A DNA stretch of 64,000 bases, from assembly GCA_003117195.1 (NCBI GenBank), contig BDSI01000145.1, positions 62,001-126,000 on the forward strand, read 5' to 3'. Shown piece by piece: positions 34,501-42,800 of the stretch (positions are counted from its first letter, which is position 1; every line of letters starts with the position of its first letter). The stretch comes from Eudorina sp. 2006-703-Eu-15. Lineage: Eukaryota > Chlorophyta > Chlorophyceae > Chlamydomonadales > Volvocaceae. Under the pieces are notes generated by a model. The model was given only the letters and a program-made list of their open reading frames with translations. It was not told where the DNA came from and did not search any database. Made by a program: the position numbers and the translations under genes.

Positions 34501-36340
34501 TGTATCATCACATTCATTCTGAAGGGACTTGCCCTGGTATACACCGTTGATCCCTTTGGGGTCCGCTGTATGTAACGTTCATTCATGCATCCATGAGTCT
34601 GGCCTATTTTGCCCACGAGTACCTACACGAACTACCAGTGAGAGACTGCTGACTCACGAGTTGATGAAGGGCTTGCTGGGGAAGGCGTCGTCGCAAGCCT
34701 TGTAGGTGGCGTAGGCCGAGGCGTTGGCAAAGTCAATCACCTGCACATAAGAAACGGGTGGGGCGAATCGCTAGGAGTGCGCGCGCAAGCTTGCTACTCA
34801 TCATTTGAGGAGGAATACATGGTACGGACGAGGAACACCCATAAAATCTTGCTAAAGGATCTGCAGTGCGTGTGGGCGCAGACTACTGTGCATGAGCGTA
34901 CGTACGTACCGTAGCGCACCCAGCGAATGTCAATAATGAAGTCACATCTGCTGTAACTACGGAAACACAATTAAAATGGATGGATGGATGGTCCGCCACA
35001 TCGCGGCAGAAGCCATCACCCTCGGGGTCGGTGGAACTATCCGCCCAGATCTCATTCCCTTCCTGATTCAACCCGGTGTCCTGCCTGACCAATCAAGCAA
35101 GCAACACAATGCTGCGTTCAACTTCATGATACAAGAAACCACGCCGTCCATCCGCTGCCTATCTAATCAAATTACATCGTGCCGTTGGGTACTGGAGCGA
35201 AGCCCCGAACCCGCACACAGCACCGAAGAGCGCAATGGGACTAACAGGGAATTCCGTTGGAGGGCGAGTCAGGGCTGGTGGCGACGGCGCACAGCACGCT
35301 CTAATAAAAAGCCCCATCGTCTCTGCCCCCTTAAAACACGCCAGGGTTATGCCCGGCGTTAAATTATCATTGGCGTCTTGACTGTGTTATAGATTACTAT
35401 CCAAAAATAATGGAGCTTGCTTGCCTTGACGAAGCTGCCCCAGTTGCCCTTGGGGCTGTAGGTGACGTTGGCGATGCCGGTGACGGCGGCAACAAATGAC
35501 CTAGAGCAGTTCTGTAACGAAGCAACATGGAAAATGACCGTCAGACAATCGTACTTTAAGGACGTCGCTGGAAGGACATTGTATGTGTCGGTCGTTCGGT
35601 ACGTGCGTTTGCGTCGATTTATTTATTAGACCAGCAGCTGCTTCCAGAACCGCAAGTACGTAGTGAAGATGACGGCCATGCATGCATCGCGGTGCAACGT
35701 ATGCTCACCTTGAGCATTGTCCGCTCGAGCGATGAGAGGTTGTCCACATTCGCGGTGGCGTTGTACTTGGCCACGGAGACATACCTGAAGAGATTCCGTT
35801 ATCATCACAATTCTGATGATATTTCTTGTCCGGTCGGTCGCATGATTCTACGATCGAGTGCGGCACCACTTACTACACATACCTGTAAAGGACTGCATCG
35901 GTGCCTGCAGGCAATACACCATCGGGCATGAATTTGAAGCATTTATTCAAATTGCCGTCATCGGCGGCATTGCATATGCTTTGCTCAATTGGCGAATGAA
36001 AGCGATTACTCATCGATCAGCATCTGCTGCAAATATCGGGGATGGCGGCAAAATCGTCGATGCTTAAGCTAAGTTTGATTTATGTTCAATAATCATCGGT
36101 ATTAATATTTTAGTGTCTTAGCGCATGAGATCAACAATGCCGGTTGATTTACATCGCCGCCGCGGTTCGTTGTGCTAGTTCCTTCGTTCCTGGTGCGATT
36201 GCTCTTCAGCCCACTCTCAAATAACTTACACAACCCACTAGCTGGGTTATTAGACGCCTTTAATTATGGCCATGCTTACCCATCGCGGCACAGCCGAAAG
36301 CAATCGCCAGCGCGAAAGTAATCAACGCCGATTTTGCCAT
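19542..36340 (-). CDS. Copy B, sequon-rich secreted protein (11 exons, 241 aa)
   Basis: Exons in transcription order: 36340-36280, 35904-35883, 35784-35709, 35511-35425, 34740-34658, 27321-27228, 25935-25875, 25527-25450, 24399-24293, 22749-22723 and 19571-19542. All lengths and phases agree with copies C and D, and no stop or frameshift is seen. Exon 1 encodes a signal peptide ([21 protein letters not shown]). The mature part is dense in N-x-S/T sequons (for example YNAT, NCS, NVT, NGS, NLTT) with two cysteines (in NCS and YKACDD), and ends DTEFLGYRV. Secretion and heavy glycosylation are inferences. I do not recognise the family. Intron 4 has a GC donor. Introns make up 96% of the 16.8-kb span and contain a chromovirus, a TRIM, LINE fragments and a 2.6-kb satellite, so expression may be impaired although the coding sequence is intact. 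Confidence 0.85.
20038..22667. repeat. (CACCCG)n hexanucleotide satellite, 2.6 kb, with poly-C runs
   Basis: An almost pure array of the hexamer CACCCG, with scattered 5-bp CACCG units that shift phase. It is interrupted by C-runs of 39 nt (21253-21291), 33 nt (22429-22461) and 65 nt (22467-22531). GCACCA variants mark the right edge and GCACCT the left. The array fills 83% of intron 10 of copy B and ends 55 nt from the microexon donor. The transcribed RNA would carry the G-rich strand (GGGUGC)n. Array length may be an assembly estimate. Confidence 0.95.
23111..23158 (+). mobile_element. LINE family 1, short 3' fragment
   Basis: Carries TATACACCGGTGATCCCTTT, then GGGGTCCGCTGTAACGTTCATTCA. 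It lies in intron 9 of copy B, antisense to the gene. Confidence 0.6.
23223..23272. repeat. GC-rich palindrome
   Basis: GGGCGGGGCCCC is followed by AGCGCGAAGCGCG and then GGGGGCCCCGCCCCC, giving a hairpin with a 12-bp outer stem. It lies in intron 9 of copy B, just left of a (GT)n run at 23283-23306. Confidence 0.6.
23735..24212. repeat. Dispersed ~470-bp repeat, copy 2
   Basis: Matches 1280-1745 in the same orientation, with scattered substitutions and small indels. This copy is inside intron 9 of copy B, whereas the other lies outside copy A, so it is not simply part of the gene duplication. Confidence 0.7.
26031..26182. repeat. AT-rich palindromic stretch
   Basis: Almost purely A/T, with repeated ATAATATATAAATATATAA words capable of cruciform formation. 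It directly borders the TRIM at 26183 in intron 6 of copy B. The matching intron of copy A also has an AT-rich segment near 8590-8650. Confidence 0.6.
26183..26686 (-). mobile_element. TRIM (miniature LTR retrotransposon)
   Basis: Two near-identical 100-bp terminal direct repeats (26183-26282 and 26587-26686) begin TGTAGTAGGTG and end CACCTACTACA. They flank a 304-bp non-coding core. On the minus strand the LTR is followed after two bases by TGGTATCGAGACC, a primer-binding site shared with the chromovirus at 27435. The other LTR is preceded by the polypurine tract GAAGGGGGGGAG. The core includes a box-B-like AGTTCGATCCC. No protein is encoded, so it must have moved using another element's enzymes. 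The LTRs differ by at least one substitution. A clear target-site duplication was not found. It lies in intron 6 of copy B in sense orientation. Confidence 0.85.
27435..27936 (+). repeat. Chromovirus 5' LTR (502 bp)
   Basis: Starts TGTTGTATACTG and ends ACTATACACAACA, with a 6-bp inverted terminus. No difference from the 3' LTR was seen. An AT-rich part at 27470-27530 may contain the element's promoter. Confidence 0.95.
27941..27958 (+). other. Chromovirus primer-binding site
   Basis: TGGTATCGAGACGGTCCC starts four bases after the 5' LTR. The leading TGG pairs with a tRNA CCA end. The first seven bases equal those of the initiator-methionine primer site common in plant elements (TGGTATCAGAGC), and then it differs, so the tRNA is not certain. 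A leader without genes follows to 28358. Confidence 0.7.
28359..29945 (+). CDS. gag: Chromovirus Gag (528 aa frame)
   Basis: The first roughly 150 residues are rich in P, A and V. The capsid-like region lies at about 165-330 and includes the typical retrotransposon-gag phrase [18 protein letters not shown] basic A/G/R-rich stretch follows, then a CCHC zinc knuckle, [14 protein letters not shown] (C-x2-C-x4-H-x4-C), for RNA binding. The knuckle ends near 29785. The frame then runs open to 29945, but its last roughly 50 residues overlap the start of pol and are probably not translated in most products. Pol is in the -1 frame, open from 29813. Expression of Gag-Pol therefore needs a -1 frameshift in the overlap, a usual device in this superfamily, although a simple indel is not excluded. 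Confidence 0.9.
   Translation: MFAPNYPNVAYPPVWAGIAPFLGNVPYLGWGQLPGQVPAAVPNAAPQRVNRWGPPVRWGPVPPAAPVPAANAVPVFNAAAPAIFGAAAQPFPVPPGASNVPVPAPAPTAAVPEPVHSVDGTPAVLGSGHAVNDNGAAAGAGGSAGQGAPASTDKGADDEVLKMTISVPKLSLPADLKHADPVKIAARTRAFVRDARNYFAVVKGGHLDNMRCLFLATALEGAAKAWHDSWTTAKETFTSEELLTALLSRFAPRILSAEDEARHKLASGKHRMRSGDKVAAYHSRFEAIISAIPDVSDSEKRFWFHKGLTAELAGDCASDSLGQTFPTFQDLLTFAFGMERRLEHKRLAEQQARSSVRLHALTAQDMSDLSDAEDVPPAAGAKRRAPTAAAAATGAAKGGDGGRRGKQQSGGAARASHKGKDDGWAQPRSKRPRRNNRRDQEWLDKFCCTRAEYNYRKGEGLCLRCASNAHRADTCPLLKGGKRLRRLPRLMLRGSRLGLLFRAAHCLICLLSVQRVRSCLMSCARLRA
29873..32722 (+). CDS. pol: Chromovirus Pol: protease, reverse transcriptase, RNase H, integrase finger
   Basis: The frame is open from 29813; the first ATG is at 29873. 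Numbering from that ATG: aspartic protease with [11 protein letters not shown] (Asp198); reverse transcriptase with [23 protein letters not shown] and the catalytic YLDD box (555-558); RNase H beginning VVTDAS (Asp709) and continuing through [16 protein letters not shown] and [10 protein letters not shown]. The integrase zinc finger (HEGPLAGH and then a first cysteine in VQSC) follows. Just after that cysteine (32687-32689) two nucleotides are missing relative to a C-x2-C finger, the reading leaves frame and ends at 32722. Integrase continues in another frame from 32664. With the LTRs apparently identical, the lesion is very recent, a sequencing error, or inherited from the parent RNA. Confidence 0.93.
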   Translation: MPDLSAFRAARAIVPDVLRQVEGVVGRRFSLDARTARAGFDTFCNLFAPCVPSLASVDLGGHTIWFTPSSLRELQLQVARYRSCKRQRPDTAAGVLLPEFMSRKAASLLAGFKRVLQFRPGTVLFNGVDVAGRPTPLPGFPYAAEVWYEAPRKGPVVPDEGDPHISALLSPGAAALTGSGVPLVSISAAGHRMTALADTGASDDFISASEVERLGLRPATSARSHVTLADGGKQAILGRVTLRLAVGPLRFTAQPYVLPKLTDVATYILGSSTLSQFGAVVDYPARALRLRKGTLSCKVPFCSGDRACAEPPCVNFAAAAICRHEEPEAIGRKAAVRLLRKGAHALLVRPKLQLNAAVQPVAPTDPDLQALLEEYADVFQEIPGLPPMRPVDHTIPLVPGAQPVSRPMYRLSPLELDEVKRQVTDLLKKGMIRPSTSPYSAPILFVGKKDGGLRMCIDYRGLNSVTVKNRYPLPRVDDLLDKLRGAAYFSSIDLQQGYNQIRIAESDIPKTAFRTPFGHYEYTVLSFGLVNAPATFQAVMDRTFRQYIDKFVVCYLDDILVFSMTREEHLQHLRLVFDILRREQLYAKRSKCHWAEPQVEYLGHIVSKDGVRMDPRKSAVVRDWPTPTNLQELRKFLGLTNYFRKFIERYSVIAAPLTNLTRKGAFTSADAWNPECQKAFDTLKRAVADDIILRFPDYSLSFRVEVVTDASLHGTGAVLLQEGRPIAFTSKKFSGAETRYTTGEQELLAVLHALKEWRCYLEGRPFVLKTDHQPLTFLQGVPSLNRRQARWMEYLARFNFTWECLSGSMNIADALSRHPSLHAAILSVATRRQSAANQPFAASDFASRLKRAYVTDPWFSDPVNTGHLRRENGLWVRPEGSYKQVVVPNDDSLRRELLSRFHEGPLAGHPGYVRLLDLIRRQFWWPRLAKDVENYVQSCDLSTQQVPVW
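32664..33878 (+). CDS. Chromovirus integrase core and chromodomain (frame-shifted part of Pol)
   Basis: Starts in a frame different from the upstream Pol part. The first true residues are those of the second half of the zinc finger (ICQRNKS). Numbering from 32664: the catalytic core shows LDFVVSLP (Asp41), VVSDRGTQF (Asp102) and GQTERVNR (Glu138), with the canonical D-x35-E spacing. A GPY/F-like segment ([16 protein letters not shown]) follows. The C-terminal roughly 60 residues form a chromodomain ([31 protein letters not shown]) that in chromoviruses guides integration to modified histone tails. No separate start is expected. This is the remainder of Pol after the frameshift at about 32690. 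Confidence 0.93.
   Translation: MSRTMCSPAICQRNKSLSGKPHGHLQPLPVPNAPWESVSLDFVVSLPKTEGGYDAVLVLVDRLTKMVHLAPTTTACTAEDTARLFFDNVVRLHGVPKSVVSDRGTQFASKFWAALGVLVGMRVNLSTAYHPQSDGQTERVNRVLGDMLRNFAGRTPSAWDTYLTAAEFAINNAVNRSTGKSPFFLNYGYNPALPVWRELDVNVPAAKVFVKSFVSRIADARSCLDAAQQRTADYYNKSKRDVTFRKGQLVMLSTKNLRSLAEGSRKLLPRWVGPYPVARMVGSVAVELQLPSDMRIHPTFHVSLVRPYRGSDPEPDSTDTPPVTEPGPVDWLKGKQTTYAVERILDYRARRVGKSGRKHTVHEYLVKWAGYSSEHNSWEPARNFTPDMKPLLEEARLRATAKVS
33959..33971 (+). other. Chromovirus polypurine tract
   Basis: GAGGGGGGATAGT lies directly against the 3' LTR and is the expected primer for plus-strand DNA synthesis. About 80 nt of non-coding sequence separates it from the end of integrase. Confidence 0.8.
33972..34473 (+). 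repeat. Chromovirus 3' LTR (502 bp)
   Basis: Same length as the 5' LTR, with no difference seen by eye. It is followed immediately by the second copy of the target duplication TAATG. Confidence 0.95.
34524..34590 (+). mobile_element. LINE family 1, short 3' fragment
   Basis: Carries CCCTGGTATACACCGTTGAT, GGGGTCCGCTGTATGTAACG and TTCATTCATGCAT. It is inserted in intron 5 of copy B next to the chromovirus. The same intron of copy A (about 9015-9050) reads straight through without it. Confidence 0.65.
35290..35363 (+). mobile_element. LINE family 2, 3'-end fragment
   Basis: CCCCCTTAAAACACGCCAGG and GCCCGGCGTTAAATTATCATT match the 3' end at 16260-16319. It lies in intron 4 of copy B, antisense. 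The left boundary is unclear; the 34980-35290 part may also belong to it. Confidence 0.5.
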
Positions 36341-36448
36341 TGTGGACTGAGATAGGTTTCCCCTTGCGCGTCAAAGACCTCAAAGTGAATCCACTGAGAT
36401 CTGGAGATAACACAATTTCAAAACTGCAGCGCATTTTAATACCATTCC

Positions 36449-36542
36449 GTTTTCGATGGGGCCCGAATATACGTCGGCGATGACGGAGCATCTAGGGCAT
36501 CTTCACCCCTTGGCGTCCCAACCGTCACCGCACTTCGTATTC
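36449..36542 (-). promoter_or_regulatory. Conserved upstream block, copy B
   Basis: Minus strand: GCGGTGACGGTTGGGACGCC, AGATGCTCCGTCATCGCCGA and CGTATATTCGGGCCCCATCG, about 110-200 bp upstream of the ATG. It matches copies A, C and D. The TATATTC word is the best TATA-like candidate. Confidence 0.55.
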
Positions 36543-39500
36543 AGCGTAATGGCATTGGCGGCCCGCCATGTTTCTGTGTGCAGTTTGCAAAAGCCATATC
36601 ATCTTCATTGCTTTCTCTTTGATTATTTACCTACGTCGGGGTAATATGCCGGGTATAGGCAACAAAACGGCTCACGTTTTTCGTAACCGTAAAACTGGCT
36701 TCGTGATGGCTAATGCAAATTATTCAATAAATACACCGTGAAGCATCCACATTCTACGTCGTCTTGGCAGGTGCTATGCGGCGGGTTCGGTAGTGCAGGA
36801 TGACCGACGTCACACCTACCTGCGTGACCACACTGTCAATTACTGTGTGACTGTCAGACGGGCGCGCGAGTAAGGTCACTGAAGTGCAGAATGCCAACCC
36901 TGCGTGGTCTAAAAGAGCAATCTACGTGACACTGAAACAAGCTGTTATTACACTGTCAGATCAGAGCTGGCATTTTACTTTCATGCATCTCGGACCTGAT
37001 ATTACGAATCGAACCGGCTGCTGGATGGCTGGTCAATGTGAGGCATCGGAAAATCGAGCGAGCGAGACACGCGGCGGATCACCATTAATAAGCGAGACGA
37101 CGGACGGACCCTGATGCCAAACCCGTCGGTGGGGTTGGGTATAGAGTGTTTCACATTGCAATAACAAAACGGCTGGCTTGGGACCTGCGTGTGACAACGA
37201 AGCTAAGAGCGAGCCGCCGACGCGCGCGGAGTTTGCTTGATTGTGTGTCCCCGTAGTCCGCGTCAGCGGCTACGTTAGCTACGCGGGTGTAACGCCCGGA
37301 CGTAAGGAATGCCTACCGTTGGAGGCATCAGTGAATCTAGTGAATCGCGGCCCACCAGATATAACTAACCCCTGCTCGACAGACGCAATCTTGTCGGCCC
37401 TCAAACACCCACTCATCAGCTAGCACTCGTTACAGGTGCAACGGCCATCCCACGCGCGCGCGCAACGTACGCCGAAGACATGCATGTATATAACCAACGA
37501 ATCGACAGCCGCCGCCGTCGAGCAGCCGCAATAGCTGCGGGAATTTACGTAGGCAGGGTCCCTGCCTGTCGTACACTTGGCGTGCCTGGCGAGCAGACCC
37601 CTTGCTCAGGGCGCTCAAGCACATGTCCACGTACGCACGCCCCTGCCCGCCGCCTACTCCGTAGGTGTACGGCCTTATGCCTTAGTGTCTGCTCAACTCT
37701 GGAAATTACGGATGGCAGCAGCACTGGGCCCGTTAGATTGCTAGATAGGGTTACTACACGTGGTAATGCACGCACGCGGCTAATCGTGCTGTTATTAGTA
37801 GTACGTAGCTGTACATATTTAACCGTATGGCGCGCGGCGGCCTGGCTGGTGCCGCGGATCCCCCCCTGCGTTTAGCATGCAGATACGGTATGTAGTCATG
37901 CATCTATCCTTATTAGCTTCCGTCTGTCGCGCGATCAAAGCAAACCATGCACGGAAGGCAGACCACGCGCGCGCTTCGTGCGCCCGAACGAACGAAGACA
38001 TCTATCTCCGCGTAACGTACGTACGTACCTGCCCACTGCATGCATTAGCTGCGTGTGCATGGATACATGGATGCTGCAACCGTTACGTTCATTCATTCAT
38101 TCATTCATGGATAGATACAAACAGCGCGCGAGCAGTTGCGAAGTGAGTTATCATCGTGGCACTGATGAAACGCTCAGCAGACTACTGCTGGCTGGTCCCT
38201 GCGTGACTGTATGGCCCGCCGGAGGAAGAGCGGACCCCTGCCTGCTGACCGACGGTGGCGGGCTCGTGAGGCCCCGTCGCCTTCCAAGACTACGGGCCAC
38301 CGCCGGAGACGGGGTGGATGGTCGTCCTGGCAATGGTTGTCGTTCGCTAACAGGGGCGCGCGCCCGGCGGAAACCCTGTAATAACCCAGCGTTAGTACAG
38401 GTTATTTTCCCCAGCAGATATATCGTCGGGCGGGCGAGGGGTAGCCATCGGGGCGCCCCGATTGGTTACGGATTGTCAATAGCTAGCTAGCTGATAAGGA
38501 TAAAAGCCCTTTCATGAGCGGGCTTTGTCCCCACCCCGTCCCCAGAAACAGGGTGGTTCCCTTGTAGAATGGGTGCGGGGTGTGCTCCGGTGCACTTGTA
38601 GTGCTTTGTCCGTCGATGCACCCTTTTGCAGTGTGTGGTGATATATGAGGAGGCTGCGGCTAACATACACCGATCACCCGAGGATAGGGGTCCATCCACT
38701 GTCACGTCATCAATTAAATATGACTCACGTCACACTGGCTGGATTGTTTTCGGTGATCGGTCGAAGCAGATGCATGGATGGATGCTTCTGACCGCTGTTG
38801 GTTTAGTTGGTTGTACTCCCGTACAGTATGTAGCTAGGGACGGAGTTGCACGGATTGAAGGATCATGATGTATGTACACACGTCCCTACCTCCGTCATGT
38901 TGTAGAGAAGTGCTTCACGGCAGTGGTCTCCACGATCGGCAGAGATGGTCACCTGCCTCAGTTGTCTCCCCATGCATTCAACGCTCAGTTAGACTCGGTG
39001 ATAACGATTGTAATATGATCTATCGGACTACTCGCCATTCGTAAAACTCAATCCGTTACAAGTATGACTGCGAACTCCTAACGAGTCACTTCTGCACAGG
39101 ATGTATCCTGATGAGCGGCGCGTGAAGGGGGCAGCTAGCAGGCGGTTGCTTGATTGGCGGCTAGGCACGCACGCCCTGACAACACATTGGTAGGGCAACG
39201 AACGGCGGTGCCTGCCTAACATCACACCCACTCGACGCACAGCGACACTCATAACGCTCAGTCATCATCCCTGCTGCATGCGCATTCGGCACGAGACAGC
39301 GAGCAATAATCTCAGCGTTTTCAGCCGTGAACCATCCATGCATCCGACAGCAGCAATCCTTGACGAATTAGTAGCTCAAGTCCATCCATCCATGTATGCA
39401 TCGATCTTACTAGGAACCGAAAAAATTACGAGGCATTGATGAGCGACGGCACCATCCAGTCGCCCGTGCACGGCCGCTCATCAGTGTTCGATCGTCCTGC

Positions 39501-39861
39501 CGATAGCATTCGGCGCTCGGCAACCTTTGTAAATTCCGACCAAACCAAGCGGCGCCTCAGCGTCCTTCCTACGGTCCATCGCGTCCCAGCACCCGGTCTT
39601 TCTCCTGAACTTCTTACCAACACTACCACCACTCTTGACAGGTGCGAGACAAGCATATATGATCTCATCTAGTCACTCGACTCTAGCGCGACACTCATTT
39701 TCGATAAAAGAATTTTCAGATAGATACATAGCTACCTGCCCGCTCTAGCTACCCAATGACAGTGGCGACGACGTCCCCTTTCTTTCGGAAGGGGCCCGCT
39801 CATGCAGGAAATGCACACGCATGCACGGCAGCATGCATATACGTATGGCCGTCGGGTAAGA
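36543..39861. other. Intergenic DNA between copy B (5' side) and copy C (3' side)
   Basis: No gene can be supported. A run of CATT repeats preceded by TTACGTTC at about 38083-38110 is probably the tail of a LINE family 1 fragment. About 38215-38400 is GC-rich with short open frames, possibly from an unidentified element. The rest looks like unique non-coding sequence. Confidence 0.4.
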
Positions 39862-42800
39862 TTACACCCGGAAGCCCACGAACTCGGTGTCCTACGAGGG
39901 GAAGCGCCAACGAATGACATATGTAAGGTGTTATTGTACGTTAAGCAAGCCGTGTGGTGCAGGCTGAGCATGACATTATTTCCGCATTCATGAATATCTG
40001 ATCAGCAGAGGCAAGCAAACGGTGGCACGAATGTAAGCATCTGTCCTTGCTTGATGTACGAGGTACGTACGTAGGACCAGAGCCACTCACGCCACGCAGA
40101 ATCGATGCAACAAGCACGCGTGGTCAATGCGTATTTTTGCGGTGGATGAGCCTGCTGGCTACTCTATCTACTGTTCCACCGAGTCGCGCTCCAGTCACCC
40201 ACTAAACCTATGCAAGCAACCCTAGCATGTATGTATGCCCCATGTTCACGGTACGTGCGCATAAAACCCACACGCGCGCCCTCGTTCTGTACATACGCGC
40301 CGCGCGCAAAAGCCGCACATACATGCCACTCAACCCACCCACCTGGCCGCCCGGGGCGAGCTGCAGAGCCTGTGTGGACGATGGAAGCATATTTACGCGC
40401 GCGGCGCACGCAAGCAAGGGGACGGAGCGAAAAGCAAGGGTCACAAGGATCGAACGCAGTACGAAAATTCGCACGGAGTGTGTGATGCGTGTATTATTGT
40501 GATGAAGTCGTACAGATAGAGAGAGCAGAACATCAAATGATAAAGGTCGACACATAAGTCCTGCGTGCATCATGCATCACATCCTCATAGTCTCCGGCGG
40601 ACCGTCGTCTCACATCCCCCTCTCACATCAGCAGAAAGGAAGGAAGCAAACATATGATCCGACGTCGGCTACGTACCTTGATGGAGGCGTACAGGGGCAG
40701 GATCGGCACGCTGGCGTTGTCACCGTTCTTGAAGTAGAAGTACTCCAGCAGAGCGTTGGGCACGTTGCCGACAATGATGTTGGCTAATCGAGGCGGGTGC
40801 GCGATCGAGAGAGCGTGGAGGAGCGAAGAGGAAGCAAGGGAATGCAAGAGATAGCAACGTTAAAACGCATTAATATCTGCCCAACGAGCTAGCAATCTGA
40901 TGAACGGATGGAGCTAGACTAGATGGACAGCGCATGTATTCCACACGCATGCAAACAACATCGTCGTTGCCGGAGCGCTCGATAATATGTATTTGCACCA
41001 ACACGTACTAATTTTCGCCACGCATATGCCAACGAAGCAGTAATCTATCTTCATGCACGCCCCAAGCAAGCAGCACTTGGCATTTGTAAAAGGATAAGCA
41101 CGTAGCCCCTTCGTTCGCACGACTTTATTATTCTTACTGTGGTTGTTCAGGTTGGATGGGTTGACCGGCAGGGTGATGTTGAACACAGCGGGGACGGAGT
41201 CGATGACCGCCTTGCCTGCACGTACGTAGTGGCATTCGTTCGTTCGTGTGTAGACAGAAACACAGCACGCAGGTACCATCGATCGGTAAGTAAAGACTGC
41301 GAGAGAGCGAGCAGTCCGTAAACTTCCTGACGGTACAGCAGCGGCGCTCCTAACGCGTTGTACATATTAAATTATTTTAGATGTTACAGCGGTCCCCGCG
41401 TGGTACATATACTGCATGTGGCTGGGGAAACAGGGAGGTAGTGCACTGCGTACGTACATACATACATGCCCCATTCGATCCGTCAGACCATCATTCTAGC
41501 TACTTGTTCTTGCACGCAGCATCGATATATATGTAAGTACATACTCCGCCGCCCGACGGATAGCTTACAACCCACCGGCGAACTGGGTGGTCAGGTTGGC
41601 GCGCAGGTTCACGATGGAGAACGAGGACACGTTGCTCTGCGGGCAGGACATACATATATACACAGCAGGGGCCGCGTGACGAAGAACGCTCGCTCGATCG
41701 GGTTTTGACGGACGCCATATCTACCATATCAGTCGATAGCTGTGCGCGGGGTTGCAAGCAAGCAAGCAACCAGCAGCGAGTGGACGACCCTGCCGCCCCG
41801 ATTTGCCTTCTGCACATCAATGATGATGACCTAGATGACCCGGCGCCCGCCTCACCAGGCCGACGTGGTAGAAGGAGCCGTTGGGGTAGTTGACGATGCT
41901 GGAGGCGTCAGCGATCGGGGCAAAGCCGTGCAGCTTGCCGGTGACGAAGCTGCATGTGGGGGAATACGCAAAAGCAAGCAGTCGAGCGACACCTACGTAA
42001 GTGCAAGCAGTCGAGCTAGCGGCACCTCCGTAAGTGCGATATACATCTGATCTTCAGCGTCGTTTCGTACTGAGCCTGCTGCTGCATGTTTATGCTGCCA
42101 ACCGTCAGCTAAGCCCACGCCCACCTGCTGCCGACCGTCATTCAATGCTGCTGAGCCCACGCCCACCCACCTACGTACCTACATTAGGCCTTCGGGATCC
42201 AATTCGCATCTATCTGAAGGGCCACGCTATGCTAGATGGGCTGAAGCCGAATTGTGTGTGCGCGCGCATTATCGTAAATTCTTGATGAGTGCGTGCAGAC
42301 CACGCCGTCGGCGTATTTAGGAAACGGCGGACATCGCATAATTTGCGCACGGCAAGCAAGGTTCCTGATTTTAATCATTATTGACATGCAAGATTTATGA
42401 ACCATACATCTGCCGACCGCACAAATGGCGCGGACTTCATGCGAGCAAGGCCGACTCACGAGTTAATGAAGGGCTTGCTGGGGAAGGCGTCGTCGCAGGC
42501 CTTGTAGGTGGTGTAGGCCGAGGCATTGGCGAAGTCGATCACCTGCTTGCAGCCATGCATTACATGCTTACATGCTATACATACGTAGCGGATGGCCATG
42601 CATCCGCCATCCGGATGGCCATGGGTGGATGTGGCTGGTAAGTGGAAGCGCGCAGCCGTGTTGACATAAAACGAAGGAACGAATATATGAAGTAAAACAT
42701 CTCTTGAAGATAGATGCATGCATAGCAACAAACGGACGGAACGAACGCATCGCACCGACTACATACGTAGCCGAGCGAGTGCACGCATGTACACGCGCGA

